A stretch of DNA of 36,730 nucleotides from Gymnopus androsaceus JB14 (GCA_009733575.1 ML769898.1:1-36730); one strand, 5' to 3'; numbered from the stretch's first letter, positions 21,371-32,680 are shown. A program made the numbers and translations. The notes: generated from the sequence alone by a model not told the origin.

Positions 21371-22108
21371 ATTTTTCCGTAGCTGGGGTCGCTGGGATCC
21401 CATAGAGCTCTTGTAAACATGTCGGAGTCACGATACCACTTGGAAGGCTTGAGTTGCAGGATGCGGCGACGGCTCGTTTGTCAAAGCTGATGGAGCTGGC
21501 AGGAGCTAGACGAGTATTGGGCCCTATAAACTGGGTAGTGGGATGGATTACATCGACATGTCCAACCAGCTCGGACGGCAGAGAGACGGAGAGTGTACGC
21601 GTGATCGTATTCGACATATCAGGGTGCGTGAATACTTCAAACTGGGTAGCAAAGAGCTGGTTTGCCTGTAAGACTGGGAGCGTGATAGATACCCAATCAC
21701 CGTTGGGAGAGATCACGGTGGGCTTGAGGCCGTTCGCAGATGCGAAGGCGGAAAAGGCTGAAACCGTCTCCAAAGAAGGTTGGACAAAGGATTTGACCTT
21801 CAAAGTTTCAATATATCTCGTCAGCCATGTATACGTGCAAATGATTAGACAAATCAATGAACCTCCTCCATTGACAGCCACTGTCTGAACCCAGGGCTCC
21901 CTGGTGTAGAAAGGGACATCAGTTTGTCCTCCAGACCGGCGACGTTGTTGGACGTCAAAGCAACACGAAGAGTGAGCATATCATTAGCAGGTGCAACACC
22001 TTGGCTGACGAATCCAGCTGGAGCGGATGTACGGCTCTCGTGTACAACCATACCTGCAGAAGCCATAGCTATGATTGAGAGGAGAGTCAGGAGCTTGCAG
22101 AGGGCCAT
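21371..22108 (-). pseudogene. S53 sedolisin copy 2, truncated after the prodomain
   Basis: Exon 1 (22108-21863) and most of exon 2 (21797-21373) match S53 copy 1 at about 95-96% by eye and are both open. The protein keeps the signal peptide and prodomain (VKSFVQPSLETVSAFSAFAS) and stops matching after YGIPATPATEK, where it meets inverted GDH2 sequence. All catalytic residues lie in exons that are missing, so no protease can be made. If translated, the product would be a lone propeptide. Confidence 0.88.
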
Positions 22109-22167
22109 GATCGCGACACTGAGGGGGAAAGAGAGCGATGAACCTGGGTAACAGTCTATTCCAATTG

Positions 22168-22177
22168 AGTATATAAA
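22168..22177 (-). promoter_or_regulatory. TATA element of S53 copy 2
   Basis: Same tttatatac element as at 2752-2760, about 60 bases upstream of the copy 2 start codon. Confidence 0.5.
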
Positions 22178-22520
22178 CCCATCCAAAGTCAGGTGAAGAA
22201 GACGCGCGCTGCAAGCTATCTATAACCAAATCATACCGCGATTGAGACCCCCCATATGTCTTTCTCATATGCTAGCCAGGTCCAAGATCTTATCGGTGGG
22301 AGTTGGCTGAGCATTCTCTCAGGAGGGACTGCCAGGTTGATATTCACTCACCCCGGTAGAAGACTGCCGCAAGGGAACGGAGCTAAAGGAGCATGAGTGG
22401 ACCACAACAGCATATGCTGCAGACGACCGTATAAGGAGCAGGAGCAGCACGCACAGATGTCATGGGTTTGCTGCAGGTAGTTGGGACGGAACGAGCAACC
22501 GGGAGGTATGTAAAGGAAGA

Positions 22521-22802
22521 ATGATAAGAAGGAAAATCGTTCTTTGCGAACGAGCAATCATTAGTGCGAGTAGAACTTGGTTCCATGACCTACACAAATA
22601 TTCTACCGGCAAGCTTCGACTGGAACTTGATTTATGGGTGGACACGCACCATCGTTTGAGGGAAAATATAGTGATGTTTATGGAGCGAACTGGCAAGAAA
22701 GTTCTTTCGTTGGATGTTCTCGACGAGAACCTGAAGAATTCCGTAGAGAGACAACTTCAAATGGCAGCTTCTTTCACTTTTCTTTCTCATGACGTCCGGT
22801 GA
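22521..22802 (+). CDS. Short ORF, possible F-box C-terminal fragment (copy 2)
   Basis: Identical 93-residue frame to the one at 3104-3385, within the near-perfect part of the large duplication. No independent evidence of expression; conservation here only reflects recent duplication. Confidence 0.3.
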   Translation: MIRRKIVLCERAIISASRTWFHDLHKYSTGKLRLELDLWVDTHHRLRENIVMFMERTGKKVLSLDVLDENLKNSVERQLQMAASFTFLSHDVR

Positions 22803-22978
22803 CCTATCAATGCAACAATAGAAATAAAGTAGCGAAAAGTGAGAACGTAGTTAGTGAGGTGCTCCGCGTATTATTTAATAAGCGCTCTGATCCTACTCTC
22901 GACCAACAAAGCCAAACAAAACCCGCTGCAGAGGCCTGCACGTAACAGTATTCGCCAAACTTGCGTCTTTCTGTGCTA

Positions 22979-25900
22979 GGCTCTGTGGCTAGAAACAACA
23001 GCGATGGCTTGCTCAATCAAGTCAAGATCTTCAAAGTGAATGAGGTGTTCAACAGGAATTCGCAGCAAATGTGAGTAGTAGACTCGATCAAATCTCGATT
23101 AAAATTTACTGTATTTTGTAGGGCTTTATTCCACAAGAACTAGTCGCCAACGAAGTCAACTAGTTTTACACGAATCTCGGCATTGACGACACTTATTTCC
23201 GCGACGATCTCAAGCTGTTATCTGTGACCACATCATTGCGCCAAAGTGCTCGCGTACACGAAGCACGATCCGAGCAAGCTCGTCATTGATCTCGAGAAGA
23301 TTGACGAGAATGAGAATGGCACGACTTTTATTCATACCAGTCCCCCTGGTATTACTACTACCGAGGGCCCTGGCGCTACGTGCGAGTCGAGGTGAGCCCA
23401 CGTTCTATACAGCATTTCCAATGTTTCTCAGCTTGAATCTAGAATTGACACCTTGTTCCTCAATAACTCAAAGCCCAACAATGCTTACCGACTCGAGACT
23501 TTCCGTTCCGCCGGGTCCATCTCCGTGACTGCTTCTCAGCAGCTCAGATGCTATCTCATCAACAAGTGTCTTTCCAGACAGCCCTGACATAAAGGACACA
23601 GAGGGCAGGAGTGTGTCTGACAAGTACTTCTTGGAAAAGGCCAGCGAGAACACGCTTGAGATCTACCAAAAGGTATGAAAGAGCATAGTTCGCTTCCTCG
23701 TTCAGCAACTCATCCAAATTCTAGATCATGTGGAGCGCTGAACAACGGTACGGTCCCATCATGGAGGTTTTCAAAGTCGAAGGCTCGAGAAAGAGACGTC
23801 TTGTTATTGGGTACGAGATAAACGGGACTTCAGGTACGCGTCACCATCCATCCATCTTTGTCTACTAACCTCCATACTAGTGCCCTTTCCACCTTTACTC
23901 TCTTTACTCTGCTCGCAAATACGTCGAACAGTTCTTCAGCGGTGTCTGCATCATCTCCTTGTACTTCAACCTCATGCCAAACTCTAATGCCCCGCCCGAT
24001 CGCGAACCAGTCCATCTTTCAGGTCACGAAGGACGGAATTCACTTCTAATTCTGTCTCCCCAAAAACCCGTTCTTTCTCCCAAAGGCCCAGGTACGCATG
24101 CTGTTCAGGAGGCTACATAGCTTGTGAGTGAGATCTCTCCCTCTCCTGTCTTTGCTGTGCTGATAAGCGTCGGTTAGACTGTAGCTGGATCTTTGCACAA
24201 ACACTTTTGCAATAGGCTCGCCCGGCTACTTGCAGCTCAAAAATGGTCTTGGATCAGAACGACCCTGCCGCATTCGAGGTGTGAACAATATCAAGAGGAG
24301 GTTTAGGGAGGAGACGTTTACGAGGGAGAGTATTGAACAGGTTATTCATACTCATTCGGAGCTGGTAGGTCTGCGAGCGTTCTATTATCGTATGGCTATT
24401 GGTATTTTTCAGATTCGACTTCTTTATGTCAACTTTGCTATGGTTCATTACCCCGCATCTGACATAGCTACCAGAATTGATGTATGTATACGCTCCTTTA
24501 TTCAAACGTGTATTTCTAACCGGTAGCTGTATCCAGGCCCACCCTCTCTTATCAACGCCTTCAAACCATCCAACCCCTCTCCGACGAGGAGCTTTATGAC
24601 AAAATCCGCCGCACGGTTCCCAACAAACACTCCCTCCAAGTCCTCGAATCCTTCCTCATCTTCAACAAACACATCCTTAAAACCAATTTCTACCAACCTA
24701 CGAAAGTCACCTTGTCCTTCCGCTTGGATCCAGGGTTTTCTTACCCGATGGTGGAGTATCCAAAGAAGCCGTTTGCGATGTTTTTCGTTATTGGAAATGA
24801 GTTTAGGAGGGTTCCATATTAGGGATTAGGGATGTGGCGAGGGGAGGGATTAGGATTGTGATGAGTAGGAATAAGGAGATGTATTCGATTAATCAGAGGA
24901 TGTTGTAAGTATTTCTCTCTCTTCTCTCTCTCTCTTTGGATGTACATACGCTGACGACGACGTGTTTAGGTTTGACGAAAATTACAACTTGGCTTCGACT
25001 CAGTCGTTGAAGAATAAAGATATTCCCGAGGGGAGGTGCCAAGGGTACGATATTGCCTTCGATTGGGGCTACTCCGAGGTTGTGTTTTGAGAAATATGTT
25101 GATGTATGTGTGCTCGCTATCTATATCTACTTACATCACTAACCTCGTTGTCATAGGCAATCGTCGACCTGCTAATCCCAGGCAAAACACCCGGAATCAA
25201 GGAGACGCCTGGTCGACTTGTACGAAAAGCCAGAGTTGTTGTTCTTTGGTCCTGATGGTTTGTCGATACTTCTCTACTTTCCCTTATCAGATGCTCATTT
25301 ATGTCTGTCATGCAGAGGATACAGCGGATATGATGGACTGGGCTGCACTCCACACGCACGACCGAGGTGCCGAAACATGGTGGAAGTCTTTACCACTGGA
25401 AAGTGTGCCGAGACACTCGGTGGAGTTCCACACGACACGTATGGTATGACTTCGCTTAGTATCAGGCAGTATGTGTTGGGTATCTATAAGCAGTTGGGGT
25501 TGAAGGAGAAGGAGATTACAAAAGTGCAGACGGGAGGACCGGATGGGGATCTTGGATCGAGTGAGTATACGTTCTTCTTTGGCTTGTTACCCCGAGCTAA
25601 CGTTTATCTCTCTTGTAGACGAAATCTACTCAGCTCCGACAAAACCGATCGCCATCATCGATGGAAGTGGTGTCCTTGCTGACCCCACTGGGCTCGATCG
25701 CGAAGAACTCGTTCGTCTGGCGAAGAAGCGTTTGACCGTGGCGCACTTTGATAGGACGAAGTTGAGCAAGGATGGGTATTTGGTGAAGGTTGAGGAGCAG
25801 GATGTCAAGTTGCCTTGTACGTTGTTCAAGTGTTTTCCTTTTTATGAGCAAAGGCTGATATGCTGTATGGGTAGCGGGCGAAATCGTTCTCGACGGGACT

Positions 25901-26794
25901 GATTTCCGTAATGGAGCTCATTTGAGGTTTAAAGCCGATTTGTTCGTGCCTTGCGGTGGACGGTATGTGATTATTCAGTGTATTCAAGTCGTCTATCTAA
26001 TACCTTTATTCAGACCGGAAGCCGTCAATATCTCGCATATGGCCGCGCTCTTCGACAGCGAGGGTAAATCCCACTTCAAGTACATCGTAGAAGGCGCCAA
26101 CTTGTTCCTCACCCAACAAGCCCGTTTGTTCCTCGAAAAGCGTAAAGTGGTCGTGTTCAAAGATTCGAGTACCAACAAAGGGTTAGTTGGTTTCATTTCT
26201 CCTCTCAAGTGCGAAACTTATCTCATGTGCGTTCGTCCAGGTGGTGTAACGAGTTCTTCCCTGGAAGTCCTAGCCGGTCTCGCTCTCTCAACGGAAGAAT
26301 ACGTCGACTTGATGATCTTCAAAGACGGCAAACCTTCCGAATTCTACCAGAGCTACGTCAAGGATATCCAAGAAAAGATCACCGAAAACGCTGCTGCTGA
26401 ATTCCACTGCCTGTGGAAAGAGCATACGCGTCTGCAGGGAGCCAAACCGCGCACGACCATCTCGGATGAGCTTTCGTCGACGTTGAATAACCTCCAGGCT
26501 GAATTGGAGAGCTCGGATTTGTTTGAGGATGTTCCGAGTAGGAATGGGGTGATGAGGAGGGCGATACCCAAGACGCTGGTTGAGAAGATTGGGTTGGAGA
26601 CATTGTTGAAGCGGTTGCCGGAGGCGTATCAGAGGGCGTTGTTCTCTAGCTGGGTTGCGTCGCATTTTGTGAGTGAGGACGATTTGGATTGCTCGAGGTT
26701 TACTGATGTTATGTTTTCTTTTTAGCTTTATAAATACGGCGTTAACGCTTCGAGTGTAGACTTTTTCCATTTCGCTAGGGATCTTTCGAAGTAG
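22979..26794 (+). pseudogene. GDH2: GDH2 pseudogene copy 7, most complete C-terminus
   Basis: The first part (to about 23,887) is practically the same sequence as copy 1, including the Trp-to-TAG stop (near 23,160), the 10-base loss and the 2-base loss. The rest differs from copy 1 by scattered changes and is better preserved at the 3' end: the exons with GEIVLDGTDFRNGAHLRFKA, RPEAVNISHMAALFDSEG and GGVTSSSLEVLAGLALS, then a long exon to about 26,668, and the last exon to TAG 26792-26794 (ASSVDFFHFARDLSK). It keeps the Glu that is a stop in copy 1 (GAG near 25,231). Damage includes an extra base in PEGGAKG near 25,030, an extra base in KETLVDL near 25,204, and several gaps at 24,000-24,300. 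Not a working gene as read. Confidence 0.92.
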
Positions 26795-27202
26795 AAAAGT
26801 TGAAGCACGCGGGCGAGGCGCGGAACAGATTAGAAGTTGTATAAAAATGGAATGGGAATGAACGGGTGTAGTGTGACATACATACAGATATTGTACTTTA
26901 TAATGACTGGGAGTCTGAATGGACATGAGATACTCCTTCCTTGCATGATGCATACTGGAATGCCTTGAAGCTGGTCGTTGGTGCCATCTCCCACAACGCT
27001 ACAGTTCACACGGCTTTCTTTATGGGACGATGAATAGATGAAAAGTAGCTTGGTGACCCGCCTTCTAGAAGATGTCAGGAATAAACTCTAGAATCCTCGT
27101 AATTCTAGTAATTATACCGACATCATAAGGGACTGCTTTAGACCAGGTCAAAGCGCTCTCTACCAACTTCAAGCACCTAAACCATTCCTGCTTGCGACCA
27201 TC
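26795..27202. other. GDH2 3' flank / F-box 5' flank
   Basis: The first part matches the flanks after GDH2 copies 1 and 2 (agaagttgtataaaaatgga, near 7350 and 26,828), a likely shared 3' untranslated region and terminator area. The last 40 bases (caaagcgctctctaccaact) match the 5' flank of F-box copy 2. No gene in it. Confidence 0.5.
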
Positions 27203-27629
27203 ATGATCATGCTACTGCCCAACGAGCTCATAGATTGTATCCTCGATGACTCTCTTCCGATAAAAATGCTCTCTCGAACTTTTCTCTTGCTCGAAAAGGC
27301 TTTGGTTGTCCCTTCTCAGCGTCGCATTTTCGCAAAGATCGAACTGGATGGCCGTTTGATGAGATCTCTACAAAGGAAAACAGAGCGGCTTATTGCGATA
27401 TTCGATGAAAAACCACATTCTAGCATCCAGTGTCCGCCTTCTTGGCTTCCGGAGGTTCAATCTAGACTCACGGCTGAAAAAAGAAGAGGTTTATGCTCAG
27501 ATCGCTGAAGGAGTTATTCAGCAACTCCCTAAAGTGGAAACGATGGAGTTCAATGACATCGACTGGCGAAACACTGTCTCCTTTACTCAGAGTGACACTA
27601 GTTTGATGCGGTTGAAGCTCCCTCTATGA
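27203..27629 (+). pseudogene. F-box protein fragment, copy 3
   Basis: Starts MIMLLPNELIDCILDDSLPIK, an F-box opening diverged from copies 1 and 2, followed by VPSQRRIFAKIELDG. One extra base near 27,417 (compared with copy 1) moves the rest into another frame, which reads SVRLLGFRRFNLDSRLKKEE to PKVETMEFNDIDW and stops at 27,627-27,629. No leucine-rich region follows; the CpG-bearing sequence gives way to CpG-poor DNA near 27,700. Confidence 0.6.
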
Positions 27630-27924
27630 CTCAAATCACCATTGCTAGGTGTTCCTTCCACACATTTGCCAGCCTGGCTTCTCTGTTGAACCTGCGCGAC
27701 ATGCTTGAAGGCACTGACAATCAGGAGTATCTATTGTGGCTGTAGATATGAGCCAACTGCTTTGGATTTCATGGCTATCCCTCTGATGAGTTTGCAGTGA
27801 CTGACAAAATTGATGCCTTTGAGTTCCTTGGTTCCAAGAAGAATTGTGGCCATCTGCAGCTTGAGATCTGCACTTTGTGCATATGCATATCTCTAGTCTG
27901 AACCAACAATTACTTACTGGTCAG
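27421..27924 (+). repeat. Direct repeat, left copy (F-box tail plus AT-rich flank)
   Basis: Matches 29032-29529 at well above 90% by eye. Both copies end at actggtcag. The repeat spans the composition boundary near 27,700, so the duplication happened after that junction formed. Confidence 0.85.
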
Positions 27925-27949
27925 CAGCATGTTCCAGCATGTTGCAGCC

Positions 27950-28552
27950 TAGACACATGGCACGAATGCCGAACATTTGCGAATATTCGTGAATATATTC
28001 GCATTTGGCATTCAAATGTTGAATGTTTGATGGGTAAACATTCACATTTGCATGAATGGACATTCAAATGTGAATGTCTGGTTTTGGAATGGTGAATGTT
28101 TTCAACATTCGTGACCTTATTTCACCTTATTAATTTATTTTCACATATAATACTATAATTATGATTTGTATACCTTAAGCAAAACCAGATGGCATACCTG
28201 TTTGTTGTTCCCCTTGTGTGTGATGTAACTGAGGCCCTGATTTACACCAAAACCATCTGTCCATTAGAGTTCAGACCTTGGCATGGTCACTTTATATCTT
28301 AGCACTTGAACTTATATGTTTAGATATTAGTAGTGTTTTATATTATGTATAATAATGTATGTATTTATTTATTCTGACATTCGTGAATACATTCGAATAT
28401 TTGCCTAAAATATTCATATTTGCGAATGTTTTGTATAAAAACATTGGCATTTGCACAAATGTGCACTCAAATGTGAATGTCTAGATTTGGAGCACGAATA
28501 TTCGCATCACGAATGTCAAATGCATTCAAATGGGCATTCGTGCCCATGTCTA
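27950..28552. mobile_element. hAT-like MITE A, 603 bp, with 8-bp target duplication
   Basis: Left end TAGACACATGGCACGAATGC.. and right end ..GCATTCGTGCCCATGTCTA are inverted repeats of about 20 bases with two small differences. They are flanked by identical 8-bp direct repeats TTGCAGCC (27942-27949 and 28553-28560). An 8-bp duplication and a T/CA-G-rich end are typical of the hAT superfamily. No transposase frame; the inside holds many copies of a cattcgaat/attcaaatg-type motif on both strands near each end. Confidence 0.8.
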
Positions 28553-28990
28553 TTGCAGCCTGAGGTAGCCTAGGAAGCCTAGGAAGCTTAGATTGCCTAG
28601 GCTATCTGAGGTGCAGAGCATTTTTGCTGATGGAATTTGTCAGTCATACCACTGTACTGTAAGCAAAGTTGAATTAAACTGGAAAGAGTCAATAAGAGCT
28701 ACTTACAATAGCTCTTGTCCATTCATCCATTGCAAGAGGAGACAGTGAAACTTTATATTAGAAGGCTATGTCTTGCTGAATATTATTTGTGGGGTAAAAA
28801 CTATTTTATTCAATAGTGAGCTTGAAGGAGCTCTTTATATACTGTACAAGTTGTATTTCCACAGTCCACAGTACTGCAGGGACTGCACATTACTGTGCAA
28901 TGCTGCGCTTTGGGCTGTGGCTGTACCACTGCATTTATAGTAATACTACCTATCATGTATAGATAACTCTCAACCAATAATAAATAATAC
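28553..28990. repeat. Composite repeat, copy A (right part)
   Basis: Matches 31092-31522 with few differences. Contains gcctaggaagcctaggaagc near its start and ends in aataataaataatac, after which both copies diverge at once. The A/T-rich end resembles a retroposon 3' tail, but no coding sequence was seen. Confidence 0.75.
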
Positions 28991-29031
28991 CAAAATACTG
29001 GGCAAGTATGAGTTCTGGATAGCTCTGCCTT

Positions 29032-29529
29032 TAGCATCCAGTGTCCGCCTTCTTGGCTTCCGGAGGTTCAATCTAAACTCACGGCCGAAAAAAAAAGGGT
29101 TTATGCTCAGATTGCTGAAGGAGTTATTTAGCAACTCCCTAAAGTGGAAACGATAGAGTTCAATGACATCGACTGGCAAACACTGTCTCCTTTACTCAGA
29201 GTGACACTTTTGACCGGTTGAAGCTCCCTCTCTGACTCAAATCACCATTGCTAGGTGTTCCTTCCACACATTTGCCAGCCTGGCTTCTCTGTTGAACTGC
29301 GCGACATGCTTGAAGGCACTGACAATCAGGAGTATCTATTGTGGCTGTAGATATGAGCCAACTCCTTTGGATTTCATGGCTATCCCTCTGATGAGTTTGC
29401 AGTGACTGACAAAATTGATGCCTTTGAATTCCTTGGTTCCAAGAAGAATTGTGGCCATCTGCAACTTGAGATCTGCACTTTGTGCATATGCATATCTCTA
29501 GTCTGAACCAACAATTACTTACTGGTCAG
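29032..29529 (+). repeat. Direct repeat, right copy, with F-box tail remnant
   Basis: Second copy of 27421-27924. It holds the same F-box tail (29,032 to about 29,240) with additional small gaps, so it codes for nothing intact. The 1.1 kb between the two copies holds MITE A and composite repeat A. Confidence 0.85.
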
Positions 29530-30521
29530 GCCATTCCAACACTTTATTGCCAGTTTCAGGATTGAGCCAAGCATAACTCATATTGTAGTCATTGCCATAT
29601 TGCTTTTTCAATAAAATACATAGTCTATGGCCTTCTAAGTTCATGATGTCCATGTGCAGTGTCATTGTATTATCTGCAAGTCACACTGCATGTCAAGTCA
29701 ATGTGTATACTACAGCTTGATGGGACTCCCAAACAAGTATCCATAATGAGTGACAATACCCATTTATCCAGGAGCCAGCAATGTATTGAGTGAAGTGCAG
29801 ATACCCAGAAATCAGGAGCTGGAGCCATTTGGGCCTGGATTTGGGATTAAGTCAGATTATCTGTGTCACAGATTTTCCTATTTCATTATATCTTATCTAT
29901 GACATATTTTATTACATATCTTGACACTTTTTATCATCTAGTATAGATGTACATATGCTTCTGAGCTACTTCATCAAACCCTTGCAGGGTTACTCAACCC
30001 TTGTAGAGATGTTATCTCCATCCTAAACAGGGTTGATCCACCCTTTCAGGGATACTTGCAGTATCATAGGTCTTAGATAGTGACTGGGGTTCCAGCACCT
30101 TTGTATATAAGTAGACTGGTCTGAGCTCAAAGACCTTAGACTCAATAACATCTTCATTGTCTTCATACAAACACTTCTCTTTCTACACACTCAGCTTAAC
30201 CTTTGTTGCCAACCTCAAATCCATAACAGGTGAGTTAGGGATTTGTGATAATCTGTATAAAGAATAGAACAAACTAAGTTTGAACAAGAAAAGATCCCCA
30301 TTGAAAGTGAAATAGTGAAGACAGTGGCTAGAAACTCAGCTTCTGTTTGAGGAAACACATGTACAGGAGTCAATACAGTAGTCAGATTGTGCTCATGCAT
30401 GGGGTGCCTGAGGCATGAGCCAAAATGCAGAATGCAAAATAAGCATGTTGAAGATTACAGCTAGAAGCAATAAAAATAATAATAAAAAACTGCGTTATGC
30501 AGTATATATCATATGAAATGC
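29530..30521. other. AT-rich interval with a TATA-led segment
   Basis: No gene recognised. A TATA motif (tatataag, 30,104-30,112) is followed by an A/C/T-rich leader (cattgtcttcatacaaac) and then CATAACA|GGTGAGT near 30,223-30,235. This layout would suit either an old gene promoter with a 5' intron donor or the end of a long terminal repeat. A clear partner LTR or primer-binding site is not visible. Confidence 0.3.
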
Positions 30522-31091
30522 CACGAATGCTGAACATTTGCGAATATTTGTGAATATATTCACATTTGGCATTCGAATGTTGAATGTTTGATGGGTAAAC
30601 ATTCACATTTGCATGAATGGACATTCAAATGTGAATGTCTGGTTTTGGAATGGTGAATGTTTTCAACATTCATGACCTTATTTCACCTTGTTAATTTATT
30701 TTCACATATAATACTATAATTATGATTTGTATACCTTAAGCAAAACCAGATGGCATACCTGTTTATTGTTCCCCTTGTGTGTGATGTAACTGAGGCCCTG
30801 ATCTACACCAAAACCATCTGTCCATTAGAGCTCAGACCTTGGCATGGTCACTTTATATCTTAGCACTTGAACTTATATGTTTAGATATTAGTAGTGTTTT
30901 ATATTAAATGTATGTATTTATTTATTCTGACATTCGTGAATACATTCGGATATTTGCCTAAAATATTCATATTTGCAAATGTTTTTTATAAAAACATTGG
31001 CATTTGCACGAATGTGCACTCAAATGTGAATGTCTAGATTTGGAGCACGAATGTCAAATGCATTTGAATGGGCATTCGCTGCCCATGTCTA
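30522..31091. mobile_element. hAT-like MITE B, left terminus missing
   Basis: Same element as MITE A at about 95% by eye. The right end and the TTGCAGCC flank (31092-31099) are kept, but the left homology starts about 11 bases inside the terminal repeat and the left flank has no TTGCAGCC. It was therefore copied together with its right flank, not inserted independently. Confidence 0.7.
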
Positions 31092-31522
31092 TTGCAGCCT
31101 GAGGTTAGCCTAGGAAGCCTAGGAAGCTTAGATTGCCTAGGCTATCTGAGGCGCAGAGCATTTTTGCTGATGGAATTTGTCAGTCATACCACTGTACTGT
31201 ATGCAAAGTTGAATTAAACTGGAAAGAGTCAATAAGAGCTACTTACAATAGCTCTTGTCCATTCATCCATTGCAAGAGGAGACAGTAAAACTTTATATTA
31301 GAAGGCTGAATATTATTTGGTGGGGTAAAAACTATTGTTATTCAATAGTGGAGCTTGAAGGAGCTCTTTATATACTGTTCAAGTTGTATGTCCACAGTCC
31401 ACAGTACTGCAGGGACTGCACATTACTGTGCAATGCTGCGCTTTGGGCTGTGGCTGTACCACTACATTTATAGTAATACTACCTACATGTATAGATAACT
31501 CTCAACCAATAATAAATAATAC
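31092..31522. repeat. Composite repeat, copy B (right part)
   Basis: Counterpart of 28553-28990; ends at aataataaataatac, exactly where the minisatellite begins. Confidence 0.75.
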
Positions 31523-31919
31523 TGGACTTTATGCAGATGTGGAAGAAATTGAAGACCACCATGGGAATTTTGGGGCTAGATGCAGAGGAAAATAAAAATC
31601 CCCAATGGAAATGTGGGCTGTATGCATATGCAGAAGATGATGAAAGATCACAATGGAAATGTGGACTTTATGCAAATGTAGAAGAAATTGAACACAGTGG
31701 AAATGTGACCTTTTATGAACATGTATATGCAGAAAGTAAGGAAAAGCCACAATGGAAATGTGGACTTTTTGTAGATGCAGAGGAAATTGAAAGCCACAGT
31801 GGAAATGTGGGCTTTACATGTATGCATGTGTAGAAGTCTAGAAGATGATGAAAAGTCACAATTGAGATGTGGATTTATGTAGATGTGGAGGAAATTAAAA
31901 GGCCCAATGGTAATTTTTA
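31523..31919 (+). repeat. Degenerate minisatellite, unit about 48-60 bp
   Basis: About seven imperfect copies of a unit containing caatggaaatgtggacttta and gcagatgtagaagaaattga. One frame stays open across most of it (31531-31833) and repeats W-K-C-G-L-[YF] followed by an acidic E-E-I-E stretch. The last two units carry stops. It could be a decayed repeat-protein gene or a minisatellite whose unit is near a multiple of three. No start context or splice signals support a gene. Confidence 0.6.
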
Positions 31920-32506
31920 GTTAGTTGGGTTGCCTGGGAAATGGGCAAACTCCTGGGCATCCTGGGATGTGAAGCCAGCAGCAGCCATTTTAGTCATACA
32001 CTGTATATGGACTGAAAAGGACTTTTTTCAAACTTGTTATATAAATTTAAGATTAGTGACTTGCCTGGACAGCACACAAAAAGTACAATAATTGGCTCCT
32101 TATTATATTTGTTGCTCAGAACAAGAGCTGACAGAGCCTATCATGTGGCAAAAATGTCACAGTATTAAGCAAATCCTTCACAGGATCATCTGAGCAAGGC
32201 TTATTATGTTATTCACTACCTTATAGGTACCACCAAATATTTTCTAGTCTATGATGGGAACTCTGAAGAAGGCTTCTATGCCAACTTGGAGAGTGTGAGC
32301 AAAGTAACTTGTTGGGCTAACTTGTCCCATTCAATCAAGTTAACTTGTTTTTTCCCACGCTTGTGAGGCTAACTTGCGTTTTACTAGCAACTTAAATCAA
32401 CTTAATTTTAAATGTTCCTTAAGCATTCTACTCATTGTCAGCGTTACTAAGAGTAAATACTTATGTTAGTTGCTGATCGTGCCAACTGCTATGGACAACT
32501 TAGTAC
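31920..32506. other. AT-rich interval, nothing recognisable
   Basis: CpG-poor, no open frame of note. A motif close to taacttg recurs several times at 32,308-32,390 without a regular period. Confidence 0.4.
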
Positions 32507-32680
32507 CTGCCTGTGACTATATAAAATATATACCACTTACATGGGGATAATTCTACTCAACAACCCCCTTGATTGTCGACAACCCATTGGCAACTGCCTG
32601 TGACTATATAAAATATATACCACTTACATGGGGATAATTCTACTCAACAACCCCCTTGATTGTCGACAACCCATTGGCAA
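32507..32680 (+). repeat. Exact 87-bp tandem duplication with TATA motif
   Basis: 32507-32593 and 32594-32680 are identical by eye. Each holds gactatataaaatatatacc and cttgattgtcgacaacccat. Perfect identity in otherwise decayed DNA means the duplication is recent. Confidence 0.85.

Noticed and set aside
26288..26953. Minus-strand frame of 221 codons
   Set aside because: Mirror of the long GDH2 C-terminal exon; the GDH2 strand has clear homology.
29850..30235. Possible solo LTR ending at CATAACA
   Set aside because: No matching start with a 4-6 bp target duplication was found, so only a TATA-led segment is reported.
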